Positions 36,028 through 45,237 of a DNA stretch of 64,000 nt are shown here, piece after piece. The stretch is from Chelydra serpentina (Eukaryota > Chordata > Testudines > Chelydridae). A model generated the notes under the pieces. The model saw only the letters and a program-made list of their open reading frames with translations. It searched no databases and was not told the DNA's origin. The stretch spans positions 2,046,001 to 2,110,000 of the forward strand of contig JBAIAC010000054.1 of the NCBI GenBank assembly GCA_037349315.1, read 5' to 3'. Within the stretch, counting starts at the first letter, position 1. Each line of letters starts with the position of its first letter. The translations under genes and the position numbers were made by a program.

Positions 36028-36112
36028 TGCATCTGAAGAAGTGGGTATTCACCCACGAAAGCTTATGCTCCACTACGTCTGTTAGTCTATAAGGTGCCAC
36101 AGAACTCTTTGA
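36028..36112 (+). mobile_element. Penelope-type terminal fragment nested in the hAT element
   Basis: 85 bp flanked by an exact 11-bp duplication CGTTAAAAAAA (36017-36027 and 36113-36123). It contains TGCATCTGAAGAAGTGGG, CACCCACGAAAGCTTATGCT and TTAGTCTATAAGGTGCCACA. These match in layout the terminal repeats of the element at 25643-26368 but belong to a different subfamily. It holds the hammerhead-like motif described separately. Confidence 0.85.
36033..36070 (+). ncRNA. Hammerhead-ribozyme-like motif (uncertain)
   Basis: CTGAAGA (36033-36039) fits the hammerhead core CUGANGA. Hairpin GTGGG (36041-36045) with CCCAC (36052-36056) fits stem II. GAAA (36057-36060) follows, then a 2-bp mini-stem GC-TTAT-GC and TC in the place of the cleavage triplet. 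Against it: one extra A (36040) lies between the core and stem II, and a convincing stem I is not visible. Penelope-like elements are known to carry hammerheads in their terminal repeats, which makes the match worth noting. Confidence 0.35.
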
Positions 36113-36127
36113 CGTTAAAAAAATAAT

Positions 36128-36784
36128 GTGTTAATTAAATGTGTGACTGAACTCCTTGGAGGAGAGTTGTATGTCCCTTGCTCTATTTTACCTGCATTCT
36201 GCCATATATTTCATGTTATAGCAGTCTTGGATGATGACCCAGCACATGTTCATTTTAAGAACACCTTCACTGCAGATTTGACAAAATGCAAAGAAGGTAC
36301 CAATGTGAGATTTCTAAAGATAGCTACAGCATTCGACCCAAGGTTTAAGAATCTGAAGTGCCCTCCAAAATCTGAGAGGGACGAGGTTTCGAGCATGCTT
36401 TCAGAAGCCTTAAAAGAGCAACACTCCGATGCGGAAACTACAGAACCTGAACCACCAAAAAAGAAAATCAACCCTCTGCTGGTAGCATCTGACTCAGATA
36501 ATGAAAATGAACATGCTTCGGGCCACACTGCTTTGGATCGTTATCGAGCAGAATCCATCATCAGCATGGACCCATGTCCTCTGGAACGGTAGTTGAAGCA
36601 TGAAGGGACACATGAATCTTTAGCACATCTGGCATGTAAATATCTTGCGACGCCAGCTACAACAATGCCAAGAGAATGCCTGTTCTCACTTTCAGGTGGC
36701 ATTGTAAACAAGAAGCGGGCAGTATTATCTTCTGCAAATGTAAACAAATTTGTTTGTCTGAGCGATTGGCTGAACAGCAAGTAG
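36128..36784 (+). pseudogene. hAT transposase C-terminal part (hATC dimerisation region), broken
   Basis: A single frame from 36128 to 36784 with one in-frame TAG at 36590-36592. Upstream part: TNVRFLKIATAFDPRFKNLK, then an acidic linker with SDSDNENEHAS. After the stop: HLACKYLATPATTMPRECLF followed by SLSGGIVNKKRAVLS and VNKFVCLSDWLNSK, which is the conserved hATC dimerisation block ending the protein. The N-terminal BED zinc finger and the DDE catalytic core are absent. It was probably mobilised in trans by a relative. Confidence 0.85.
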
Positions 36785-37530
36785 GACTGAGTGGACTTGC
36801 AGGCTCTAAAATTGTACATTGTTTTATTTTTGAATGCAGTTTTTTTTGTACATAATTCTACATTTGTAAGTTCAACTATCATGATAAAGAGATTGCACAA
36901 CAGTACTTGTATGAGGTGAATTGAAAAATACTGTCTTTTGTTTTTATACAGTGCAAATACTTGTAATAAAAAATAAATAGAAAGTGAGCACTGTACACTT
37001 TGTATTCTGTGTTATAATTGAAATCAATCTATTTGAAAATATAGAGAACATCCAAAATATTTAAATAAATGGTATTCTTTTATTGTTTAACAGTTTAAAA
37101 TTATTTTAATTTCTTGACAGCGCTAGTTATCAGTGATTCACAGTCAACATGGAAGAGCATAACAAGTGGAGTCCTCCAGGGATCAGTTCTGGGTCCAGTT
37201 CTGTTCAATATCTCCATCAGTGATTTAGATAATGGCATAGAGAGTACACTTATAATGTTTGCGCACGATACTAAGCTGGGAGGGGTTGCAAGAGCTTTGG
37301 AGGATAGGATTAAAATTCAAAATGATCTGGACAAACTGGAGAAATGGTCTGAAGTAAAAAGGATGAAATTCAGTAAGGACAAATGCAAAGTACTCTGCTT
37401 AGGAAGGAACGACCAGTTGCATGTATACGAAGTGGGAAATGACTGTCTAGGAAGGAGTACTGCGGAAAGGGATCTGGGGGTCATAGTGGACCACAAGCTA
37501 AATATGAGTCAACAGTGTAACACTGTTGGG

Positions 37531-37849
37531 GGACATGTTAACCCAAATGTCAGGTCATCAGCAGAAGAAATTGCAAATCTGACTTTGAGGAATTAAATGC
37601 CAACATTTATTATAGTGCCAGATTCCCAGTGTTGTTATTTCTGTAAGCGGTTTGTCAATTCCCAGAGCACTAGCAGCTGAACGGCAGTGAAAAGTCACAG
37701 ATGGCAGCAGTTGTAGATGGAGTTTTGCGCCTGTGTCTGGAAGAGGGTTTGGCACTGGTGGGACTGGATGTGGAGGCCTCTTCCAGCAGGGCCAGTATTG
37801 CAGCTTGCAGCACAGAGCCTCCAGTCTAAAGGCTGGATGGGTTCGGGGA
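37531..37849. other. Unassigned stretch between CR1 parts
   Basis: About 320 bp that do not read as CR1. It may be a further insertion, or host sequence between two separate CR1 insertions. No target duplication seen. Confidence 0.4.
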
Positions 37850-38308
37850 GGAAGGAAGGGATTGGGAGCAGCCTTCAACTACCTGAAGGGGAGGTTCCAA
37901 AGAGGATGGAACTAGGATGTCCTCAGTGGTGGCAAATGACAGAACAAGGAGCAATGGTCTCAAGTTGCAGTGGGGGAGGTTTAGATTGGATATTAGGAAA
38001 TATTATTTCACTAGGTGGGTGGTGAAGCACTGGAATGGGTTACCTAGGGAGGTGGTGGAATCCTGCTTTGGTCCTGCTTTGGGGGATTGGTCCTGCTTTG
38101 AGCAGGGGGTTGGACTAGATGACCTCCTGAGGTCCCTTCCAACCCTGATAGTCTATGATTCTATGATTCCATCCTTAGAGGTTTTTAAGGTCAGGCTTGA
38201 CAAAGCCCTGGCTGGGATGATTTAGTTGGGGTTGGTCCTGCTTTGAGCAGGGGGTTGGACTAGATGGCCTCCTGAGGTCCCTTCCAACCCTGAGATTCTA
38301 TGATTGGG
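37850..38308 (+). mobile_element. CR1 C-terminal and 3' end, with a nested CR1 tail
   Basis: The plus strand encodes the end of CR1 ORF2: [15 protein letters not shown], then [40 protein letters not shown] and, after the nested piece, [17 protein letters not shown] with a stop. The 3' UTR follows with the GGTCCTGCTTTGAGCAGGGG and TTCTATGATT end. 38061-38168 is an extra copy of that same 3' end sitting inside the coding part, also ending TCTATGATTCTATGATTC. Confidence 0.88.
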
Positions 38309-39080
38309 ATTTGGGATGGTGTTGGGAAATTCAGAGTGCAGCTCAGCCAAGGAAGTCTCTGCAGCTGAGCAGCTCTCTTGATTCTCTAGATGCTATCTCT
38401 AAGCTAGGAGGTTCCTGGTGAGGGTGAATAGCCCTGCACAGATGGGGTTAGGAGCTGTGTACATGGGTCAAGGACCAGTCTAAAAAGGAGAATTACTGGG
38501 GCGTGTAAAATGAGAGACCCCATCAACGCCCACTCCTGCCTGGTGGCTCGACCTTTCCTTACCGCTCCAAAGCAGTACCCAGGCATCTTGTTCCACATGG
38601 AAATGAACAACGGCCTTACCCTGAAAGGACTGGAGCATGGGTTTGGCTTAGATAAGCATCCCAAAGTTCAGACTCTTATCCACACCCCTGGAGACCTCAT
38701 CAGGCACATCCACCTAGCAGGCCTCAAGGTCCCCAGCCCTCCAGAACACCTACCACCGCAGAGAGAGGGGTGCCTGACCAAGACACAGTTGAGTCAGTCT
38801 ACGGGGGAGGGCTGGATTCTGAACTCACTGCCTCGTCTCTAGTAGAAGCAAATCTACGGAACCCAGCACTCTGGATCTGCTCTCACCGTAGGAGTGACAG
38901 CTCTATGAATGGGAGATCACAACTCTGTCACCCCACTGCACACGGCACTAGCCCCTCCCAGAAAGGTGCCTTTACACCTTCAGCTGAGGCAGGACGGAAG
39001 GACAGGGTGCGATTGCACCAACCTCGGCTTTGGTGGTGCTTTCCAAAGCATCACTGTCGACCCTGGGTGAAGGCGCCATG
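38309..39080. other. Unassigned sequence, no gene seen
   Basis: Two open plus frames (38510-38842, 110 codons; 38770-39132, 120 codons) overlap a minus frame and show no domain. Confidence 0.4.
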
Positions 39081-39500
39081 TCATAGAATCATAGAATCTC
39101 AGGGTTGGATGGGACCTCAGGAGGTCATCTAGTCCAACCCCCTGCTCAAAGCAGGACCAACCCCAACTAAATCATCCCAGCCAGGGCTTTGTCAAGCCGG
39201 ACCTTAAAAACCTCTAAGGAAGGAGATTCCACCACCTCCCTAGGTAACCCATTCCAGTTCCTCACCACCTTTCTAGTGAAAAAGTTTTTCCTAATATTCA
39301 ACCTAAACATCCCCCTCTGCAACTTGAGACCATTACTCCTTGTTCTGTCATCTTCTCCCACTGAGAACAGTCTAGATCCATCCTCTTTGGAACCCCCTTT
39401 CAGGTAGTTGAAAGCAGCTATCAAATCCCGCCTCATTCTTCTCTTCAGCAGGCTAAACAATCCCAGTTCCCTCAGCCTCTCCTCGTAAGTCATGTCATTG
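39081..39500 (-). mobile_element. CR1 3' end, antisense
   Basis: The plus strand starts TCATAGAATCATAGAATCTC and GGTCATCTAGTCCAACCCCC, the reverse of the CR1 3' end. The minus strand encodes [40 protein letters not shown] and [13 protein letters not shown] followed by [17 protein letters not shown] and a stop. The coding end is intact for about 110 codons. 5'-truncated at about 39500, where the frame runs on into unrelated sequence. Confidence 0.92.
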
Positions 39501-41373
39501 CACTTCACTGCTCGTTTCCCTTTCTGCATCTGAGCCTCCCTTGCCTCTTGCTCCTTGGCAATGGCCTCCTTTGAAGCATCTGCTTGCCCATGACTGAGGG
39601 GAGAAGGAAATGAACAGCTGAGTGCCAGCCAAGGATGCATGCTGCTGGTAGGGATCAGCCAATGGGTGCACCGTGAGCGCTCTCTCCTCCCCTCCCCTGA
39701 GAGCTGCATGGGTCTTACTGCCTCCTCTTCACTCCCTGTCTCCTCAAGTTGCTCTCTGTGCCCCTGGGACCAGGTCATTCCTTCCCTGGGTTTTCAGCCG
39801 TTCAGTTAGATCCCACAAATGAAAAGATGGTCCCAACACTACGAGAAGGGTGCGTCATGGGCTCCATTTCCTGTAGCAGCGGACCGGCATTGCTGCCTCG
39901 GGTTTCACTGGGACCGTGCCAGCTGATCGGTGGCCAGGATGGATTATCCCCAGGGAATGAGCAGGCTTAGCTACTTGGCCAGCTCGATCCTGGATCTCAG
40001 CCTCCAGGAGGTGATCTGAGTGCCCTGGCAAGGTGGCTGGGAGGCAGCCCCTTCCCACTTGTGCTGACAAACTACTCACCGAGCTGCTGGAAACGGGACA
40101 GATAGTGATGGTGCCTGCCGTGTTTTCAGAACCCAAACTCAGGCCCCTTTGCTCTTTCTCTCTGTGTTTTAATCAGCGTCTAAGTAGCCCTGGATGCTCT
40201 CCAGCCGTCCAGCTGCATGCCAGGCTAGATGTTTCCAATCCTTGTCTGTGGTTCCACTCGGACGCTGTAATTCTAGCAGGGCACAGACGGCGCGGAGGCA
40301 GAGGTGCCCTTTTATTATGAACGATCCTTTGGCCAAGACAAAAGCCAGAGTAGCGGTGATCCTGAGAGGAGTCAGACTAAACAGGAGCAAGCAGTCGGGC
40401 CGCCAAAGGGCGTTCTGCTTCAAAACTCCCTGTAACTGTCACTTTTATGGGAATCATTTCCAGTGTGTTGTAAAGTGAGTGCAGACCGCAGGCTGGGAGC
40501 CTGCGCTGGTGTGGGAGCTGCATACGTGCCTGGCACGGAAAGGCCTGGACAATAGCTCAGTCACGAAGCTCAAACCACGCCGCTGTCTCCCCGACTAGGC
40601 TCTAGTCAGGGGCCTGGATGTGGATCTTTTCGTGTCATTTTCATGTTGCCTTTGTGTGCAGCATGAGGGCTGGGCTAGCAGCCTTTGGGGGCTGCAGCCT
40701 TTTAGGGATACACAAAACAGACAGAACAGGCCAAGCTTCCCCTGCACCTGACCCCTGAGGTGTGCCCGCCAGGGCCAAAAGGCCAGCGTGGGCCCCGGGG
40801 CCCAGGCAATCTGCAGCCTCAGGGATAGTGGGTCTGGTGATTTGTGGCCATTTGCTCACTGGGAACAGTTCTTATCCCAGCCTCCCCGCTTCCCCCCACC
40901 CACCCACCCTCAGCTGGGGTAGGTTTGACCCAACAGCCTAGAGCTGACCAGCTCAGGCCCGCATTCCCCGTGCTCCCACAGCAGGCTCTCAACTCCCGTC
41001 TTAAGGAGACCGTTCCCTCAGAGAGCTTTGCTTTGAATTTCCTACTCAGACCCACTGCTGAGGCAGGGAGCAAGATGGACAGAGCGCTGCTGCTATTTGT
41101 TCCTGGAGGAGGAGCAATCTGAGATGAAGAGGGGCTCAGGCTGCCTTGTATGTTTCCGTTCCCATGCTTAAAACCAGAGGCACTTACTGTACCTCCAACG
41201 GCCCATTTCTGTCATGTACGATGCACGTACCACTGGTTCCACAAAGCCAGTCCAAGCCAGCTGGGAGCTTCCTACCAGATTGCAGTGACTTGAGGGGGCA
41301 AAGACATCTGCCCCCTGGAAATAATAATGACCAGGCTTGACTGGATCAACACTGCAGGGGAGGATGAATCCTA
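39501..41373. other. Mostly unassigned; one speculative exon-like piece at its left edge
   Basis: 39510-39593 (minus) looks exon-like and is discussed as a finding. The rest shows no domain or repeat that I recognise; frames of 84-95 codons at 40033-40478 overlap minus frames. Confidence 0.4.
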
Positions 41374-41615
41374 CAACAGAGTTCAAAAAAGAACTAGATA
41401 AGTTCATGGTGGATAGGTCCATCAACAGCTATTAGCCAGGATGGGCAGGGATGGTGTCCCTAGCCTGTCTGCCAGAAGCTGGGAATGGGCAACAGGGGAT
41501 GGGTCACTTGATGATTCCCTGTTCTGTTCATTCCCTCTGGGGCACCTGGCATTGGCCACTGTCGGCAGTCAGGATACTTTGGTCTGACTCAGTCTGGCTG
41601 TTCTTATGTTCATGT
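41374..41615 (+). mobile_element. CR1 3' end
   Basis: AACAGAGTTCAAAAAAGAAC and TAGATAAGTTCATGGTGGAT, then GGTCCATCAACAGCTATTAG and a tail ending GGCTGTTCTTATGTTC match the 3' end of the CR1 subfamily seen antisense at 30298. About 240 bp remain. Confidence 0.88.
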
Positions 41616-41967
41616 AGCCACTGTGCAGGGCTAGGGTGGTGTATCTGTTCAGCTCCCGTTAACCCAGTGAAATCCATGGCTGGCTGGGATTGGCCGCAGG
41701 AGCGCTTGGGGCTGTAATCACAGGACAACAGGAACTTCCAGCCACAGGAGAAAGGCGGGGGCGAGGCAAGCCGGGCTCCCACCAGCCCCATGACACAGCA
41801 CTGACATCGTCAAGGCCCAGCCCCACTGGACTCTCGCACCATCTCTCCCGTGCTCTCCATGTGCAGCAGGCAGGGGGTTGAGCTGCTGTGCAGCCGGCGC
41901 AGACTCTGTTCCCTGGCCCCTCCCTCTGGAGCCCCTGTTGAGTTGCGCTGGCTCGGAGCCATGCAGA
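41616..41967. other. Unassigned sequence between two CR1 ends
   Basis: No feature recognised. Confidence 0.45.
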
Positions 41968-42130
41968 GCATAAGCACGGCCAGACTGGGTCAGACCAAAG
42001 GGCCGTCTAGCCCAGTATCCTGTCTTCTGACAGTGGCAATGTCAGGTGCCCCAGAGGGAATGAACAGAAGAGGACAATTTTGAGTGATCCATCCTCCGTC
42101 ATCCAGTCCCAGCTTCTGGCATGGGGTTAC
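41968..42130 (-). mobile_element. CR1 3' end, antisense
   Basis: GGCCAGACTGGGTCAGACCA, GGCCGTCTAGCCCAGTATCC and GTCTTCTGACAGTGGC are the reverse complement of the CR1 3' end at 41374-41615. The two copies face each other tail to tail about 350 bp apart. Confidence 0.88.
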
Positions 42131-43094
42131 ATCATGACTTGTGCGGAAGCCACTGGAGCTGGGCTGAGCATAATATTATTTGTAGAGTCAGCAATGGAGT
42201 CCATGTGCATTGCCCAGGCGGATCCTGCTGAACTGCTTGGAGAGTCTCAATGGCCGGATGCCTTGAGCATCAATGGGTGCCGTATTCAGCTCACAGGCAA
42301 GCACCAAAGAGCCAGAGTCTCTCCGTAAGTGTGCAGGAGCTGGGCTGGCTCCTTGATCCTCCCGGCACACGTGTGCAGCTAGAGTTACAGCATGTGCTTA
42401 CTGAGTGCATCACCCTCAACCACTCCAGCCTTAGCAGCAGCGACCCAGGAGGCCACTTATTGAGCTACCCCGCCGAAGCTAGGCTGTTAACAGCTACAGC
42501 CATGGGCAAGCCCAAGAGCCAATGCCCGAAGCCAGCCTTCAGGCCAGGCCCCAGTGTGGCTGGTGAGAGACCACATTGAAATGCCTGGGGTTGGGGCAGC
42601 GGCACAAGGCAGATATTTCTGTCCGTACCGTGCATATGTACATTCCAGGATGCCTGGCCCGATAAAGAGCAACAGGAAATCGAGCTCCCTGGTGGACGAG
42701 CCTCATAGAAAGACATTTTGCTCCATCCACTCATATGCAGAAGGCACCCCAAGGGGGCTGGGAATCAGGTCTGTAAGAGGAGGAATGGGTGAAACTGAGC
42801 AGAGGATAGTTTAGCCTGAGCACATGGGTATTGTTATGCCAAAAAGTGCTAATGGCCCCCATCAGGGGTCTTCTGTGCAAGACAATCACAGGCCTCAGTG
42901 GGGGTGGGAGGGGGAGGGTTCTCCTTCATGCCCCTCAGTAGGAGCCAGGGAGTTTGTAGTGCAGAGCAGTTGGACACAAGGGGGGCTCATGCCTGGAGCC
43001 AGGTGACCAGCCCTTGCAGCCAGGGCTAAGTCCATGCTGTGTGTGAGTAAGCAGAGGCAGCTGAGTGGGACCCTGAAAAAAAGGGGCAGAGTCA
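42131..43094. other. Unassigned sequence, no gene seen
   Basis: Several overlapping open frames on both strands (up to 109 codons), none with a domain. Confidence 0.45.
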
Positions 43095-43326
43095 CAGGCT
43101 ATGGCTACACTTAAACCGCTACAGCGCATGCTTCAGTGTAGCCAATCACTATTGTGACGGGCAGGGCTCTCCTGTCTCTGTAGTTAATACATCTTCCTGA
43201 GACGCGGTAGCTGTCTACACTGGGGGTTAGGTTGGCTTAACAACATCGCTCAGGTAGGTGGATTTTTAACACCCCTGAGCAGTGTCGCTGGGTCAGCTTA
43301 ACATTGTAGTGTGGACCTGGCTGCAG
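43095..43326. mobile_element. MITE with 'ggctacact' ends
   Basis: The left end CAGGCTATGGCTACACTT is imperfectly inverted at the right (TAGTGTGGACCTGGCTGC). The interior has GTAGCTGTCTACACTGGGGG and TTTTTAACACCCCTGAGC. A right-end fragment of the same family lies at 44132-44200. Non-coding. Confidence 0.78.
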
Positions 43327-43734
43327 CTACCCCTGGCACAGGGCTGGAGCGTCTGGCTGAGGATTTCTGCAGAGGTTGGTGTCTATGCTCCTACTGCTCA
43401 GGGAAGCAGGACATGGGGTCTATTCCTGTAACTAAGCAGAGTGCCCCGTGAATGTCCCCTGGACTCTCACAGATTTCTGATCCAAACAGAAACCATCCTG
43501 CCAGGCCTTAATTTCAGATGGAGAGGCATCACTAGGGTTCCTAACTCAGGGGCATCTAATGCTCCTGTTCAAGGGAGCATTGCAGGTGGCAGCCTGGAAA
43601 AGGGACTGAGACACAAAGGCCATGGCAGATTCAAAGCAGAGAGAGAGCATGGTGCCTTCGTTGGAGGGTCCCTTAAATAAACATCAAAAACCCAAATCCA
43701 CCCTTGTCCAGGACAAACACAACCTAGACCCACA
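43327..43734. other. Unassigned sequence, no gene seen
   Basis: No domain or repeat recognised. Confidence 0.45.
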
Positions 43735-43830
43735 TCCGCAGAGGTACTTAGGATCCTAGATGTCAATGGAAGTTAGGAGCCTAAATACCTTTGAGGATCT
43801 GGGCCTAAATCTCTAGATTAAAAGGACACT
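43735..43830. repeat. Short palindrome-type interspersed repeat (family B, copy 3)
   Basis: GGTACTTAGGATCCTAGATG and GTTAGGAGCCTAAATACC are wording shared with the repeats at 25470 and 28208. Confidence 0.45.
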
Positions 43831-43895
43831 TTAGGTCTCAGATTGGCTGTCCTTTGCCAAGCTACCAGCATATGCTGTGGAGCATCAGAATAGGG

Positions 43896-44110
43896 CAAGC
43901 CAGCTAGACATTAGGGGTCAGGACTCCTGGGTTCTATTCCCAGTGGTACTCCTCACTTGGCTGTGGGGACATGGGTAAATGGCTTCGCCTGCAAGGCCTT
44001 AGCTTTGCCATCTGCAGTATGGGTCTGAGAAAGCTGATTTCTCAGGACTGTAGTGAGATTTAACACATCCGCTGTGGTTAAAGCATTGTGAGCTCCTGAG
44101 GGGACATGCG
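43896..44110 (+). mobile_element. MIR/CORE-type SINE
   Basis: GTCAGGACTCCTGGGTTCTA and TTCCCAGTGGTACTCC form the head with its B-box-like part. GGTAAATGGCTTCGCCTGC and GCCATCTGCAGTATGGG follow as in MIR. Confidence 0.75.
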
Positions 44111-44131
44111 TACAATGGGCATTGGGCTGAG

Positions 44132-44200
44132 ATTTTTTAACACCCCTGAGCGACATCACTGGGTCGGCTTCATCTTTTAGTGTAGACCTGGCTGCAACTA
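44132..44200. mobile_element. Right-end fragment of the 'ggctacact' MITE
   Basis: TTTTTTAACACCCCTGAGCG and TAGTGTAGACCTGGCTGCAA repeat the right third of the element at 43095-43326. Confidence 0.75.
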
Positions 44201-44206
44201 CTCCTT

Positions 44207-44655
44207 GACTGACCTGAGATGACCTGAGTTCTGTCCCTGGCTCTGCCACTGGCCTGCCATGTGACGGTGGGCAAGTTTTTGTGTCTCAGTTTCCCTCCCA
44301 CCTTGTGTCTTGTCCATGTAGATGCCGAGTTCTTTAAGACAGGGACTGTCTCTCACTCTCTGTACGGCACCCAGCGCAATGGGGCCCTGATCTGATTTGG
44401 GGTCTTCAGATGCTCCTGAAATACAGGCGAGGCTCACCTTACTCTGGGGTTACGTCCCGCAGTCAGCGCGTAAAGCGAAAACCGCATAGAGTCAAACGCT
44501 CATTGAGTTGAATGGCAGGCGGAATCGCCCGCACTACAGATACAGTTCTTAAATTGTTATTTTTCTCTTTTTTCTTTTTTTGGCGACCGTGCAAAGCTGA
44601 GTTCGTGCATGTTAAATGCGTGTAAGATGCGACGCACCTGTACGAATAGTGAATA
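44207..44655 (+). mobile_element. MIR/CORE-type SINE, tail split by a MITE
   Basis: CTGAGTTCTGTCCCTGGCTC and TGCCACTGGCCTGCCATGTG, then CTCAGTTTCCCTCCC and CTGTACGGCACCCAGCGCAA, match a MIR-type SINE with the 'tgtacagcgcctagcacaatggggcc' tail. The final AT-rich tail resumes at 44643 after the MITE at 44422-44642. Confidence 0.8.
44422..44642. mobile_element. Tc1/mariner-type MITE candidate in a SINE tail
   Basis: Ends TACAGGCGAGGCTCACC and the inverse of GACGCACCTGTA give inverted repeats beginning TACAGG at both sides, with TA at each boundary, as expected for TA-targeting elements. The interior is unusually rich in CpG (CGTAAAGCGAAAACCGC) with a T-rich run near 44560. Non-coding. Confidence 0.7.
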
Positions 44656-45237
44656 AGACGTGCATATTAGCTAAAATATGTATTCCACACATACAGTAGG
44701 GTTTGCACACATTGTTGCCGAACAATGAGTTAAACTCATGCAGTGTTTCTCAGTGGGATTGTGTGACCAGCGTTTCAAGTCATAGGGAACCTGACTGCTT
44801 AACTAAACGTACCGCAAGGAACCAAGCCCAGGAAGGCCCCTGTCTGGCGTCTGCGTTTATCTTACCTTTGCTTCTCTCTGGATTCCATTGGATCAAACCC
44901 AATTACCCAAATCAGACTCCAGCAGCTTAGAAGAGAAGTGACCTTCCTGTAAGAGCAGCTCAGCTGCCTCAGGAGAGTCCCTTGGGGCACCCCCAGGATG
45001 GCTACACCCTGACGCGCTCGCTACAGGACGTCTCTAGCCATGCGGCACTGATACATTTTACTAGCTTTCATGCAGTTACTTTACAGAGTGGCATGTAGCT
45101 CTAATTAGACCATTATGTGATTGTGTGACACTAGCAGTGAAACTCTTGGAAGCTGTTACCTTCGTGGGTGGAGATCGGGGGAGGCATGAGGGGCATTGCC
45201 CCCCGAAACTGGATACGTCGCAGAGGCGACATGTGAT
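44656..45237. other. Unassigned sequence, no gene seen
   Basis: No domain or repeat recognised. Confidence 0.45.

Larger units (their letters stand above)
35387..37125 (+). mobile_element. hAT-type foldback transposon inserted in CR1
   Basis: 1739 bp. Flanks GTTATCTG (35379-35386) and GTTATCAG (37126-37133) are an 8-bp duplication with one mismatch, the hAT hallmark. Ends are TAGGGCTGTCGATTAA and the inverse of TTCTTGACAGCGCTA. Unusually, about 630 bp at each end (35387-36019 and 36544-37125) are inverted copies of each other, so the transposase C-terminus appears on the minus strand in the left arm and on the plus strand in the right arm. An 85-bp Penelope-type fragment sits at 36028-36112. 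The CR1 frame is restored across the duplication. Confidence 0.93.
34580..37530 (+). mobile_element. CR1 LINE remnant (reverse-transcriptase region), split by two DNA transposons
   Basis: CR1 sequence occupies 34580-34841, 35220-35386 and 37126-37530, interrupted by elements at 34842-35219 and 35387-37125. Joined in order, the pieces follow CR1 ORF2 from before RT motif NYRP through motifs A and B to the thumb region. Upstream of 34580 the 5' part is lost or replaced by the element at 34046-34579. A further CR1 C-terminal and 3'-end part lies at 37850-38308 and probably belongs to the same insertion, with about 320 bp of unassigned sequence between. Confidence 0.85.
34580..37530 (+). pseudogene. 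CR1 ORF2 reverse transcriptase, broken
   Basis: Visible blocks: ESWKRANMVPVYKMGNK and LGNYRPVILSSVPRKIIK (34620-34740); VYLAFNKAFDTVWHD, RT motif A (about 35243-35290); GVLQGSVLGPVLFN, motif B (about 37168-37210). The catalytic motif C, normally F/YADD in this family, reads FAHDT here (about 37258-37272), so one catalytic aspartate is replaced by histidine. Thumb-like WSEVKRMKFSKDKCKVLCLG follows, then AERDLGVIVDHKLNMSQQC. Stops, frameshifts and two insertions make it non-functional. Confidence 0.85.
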
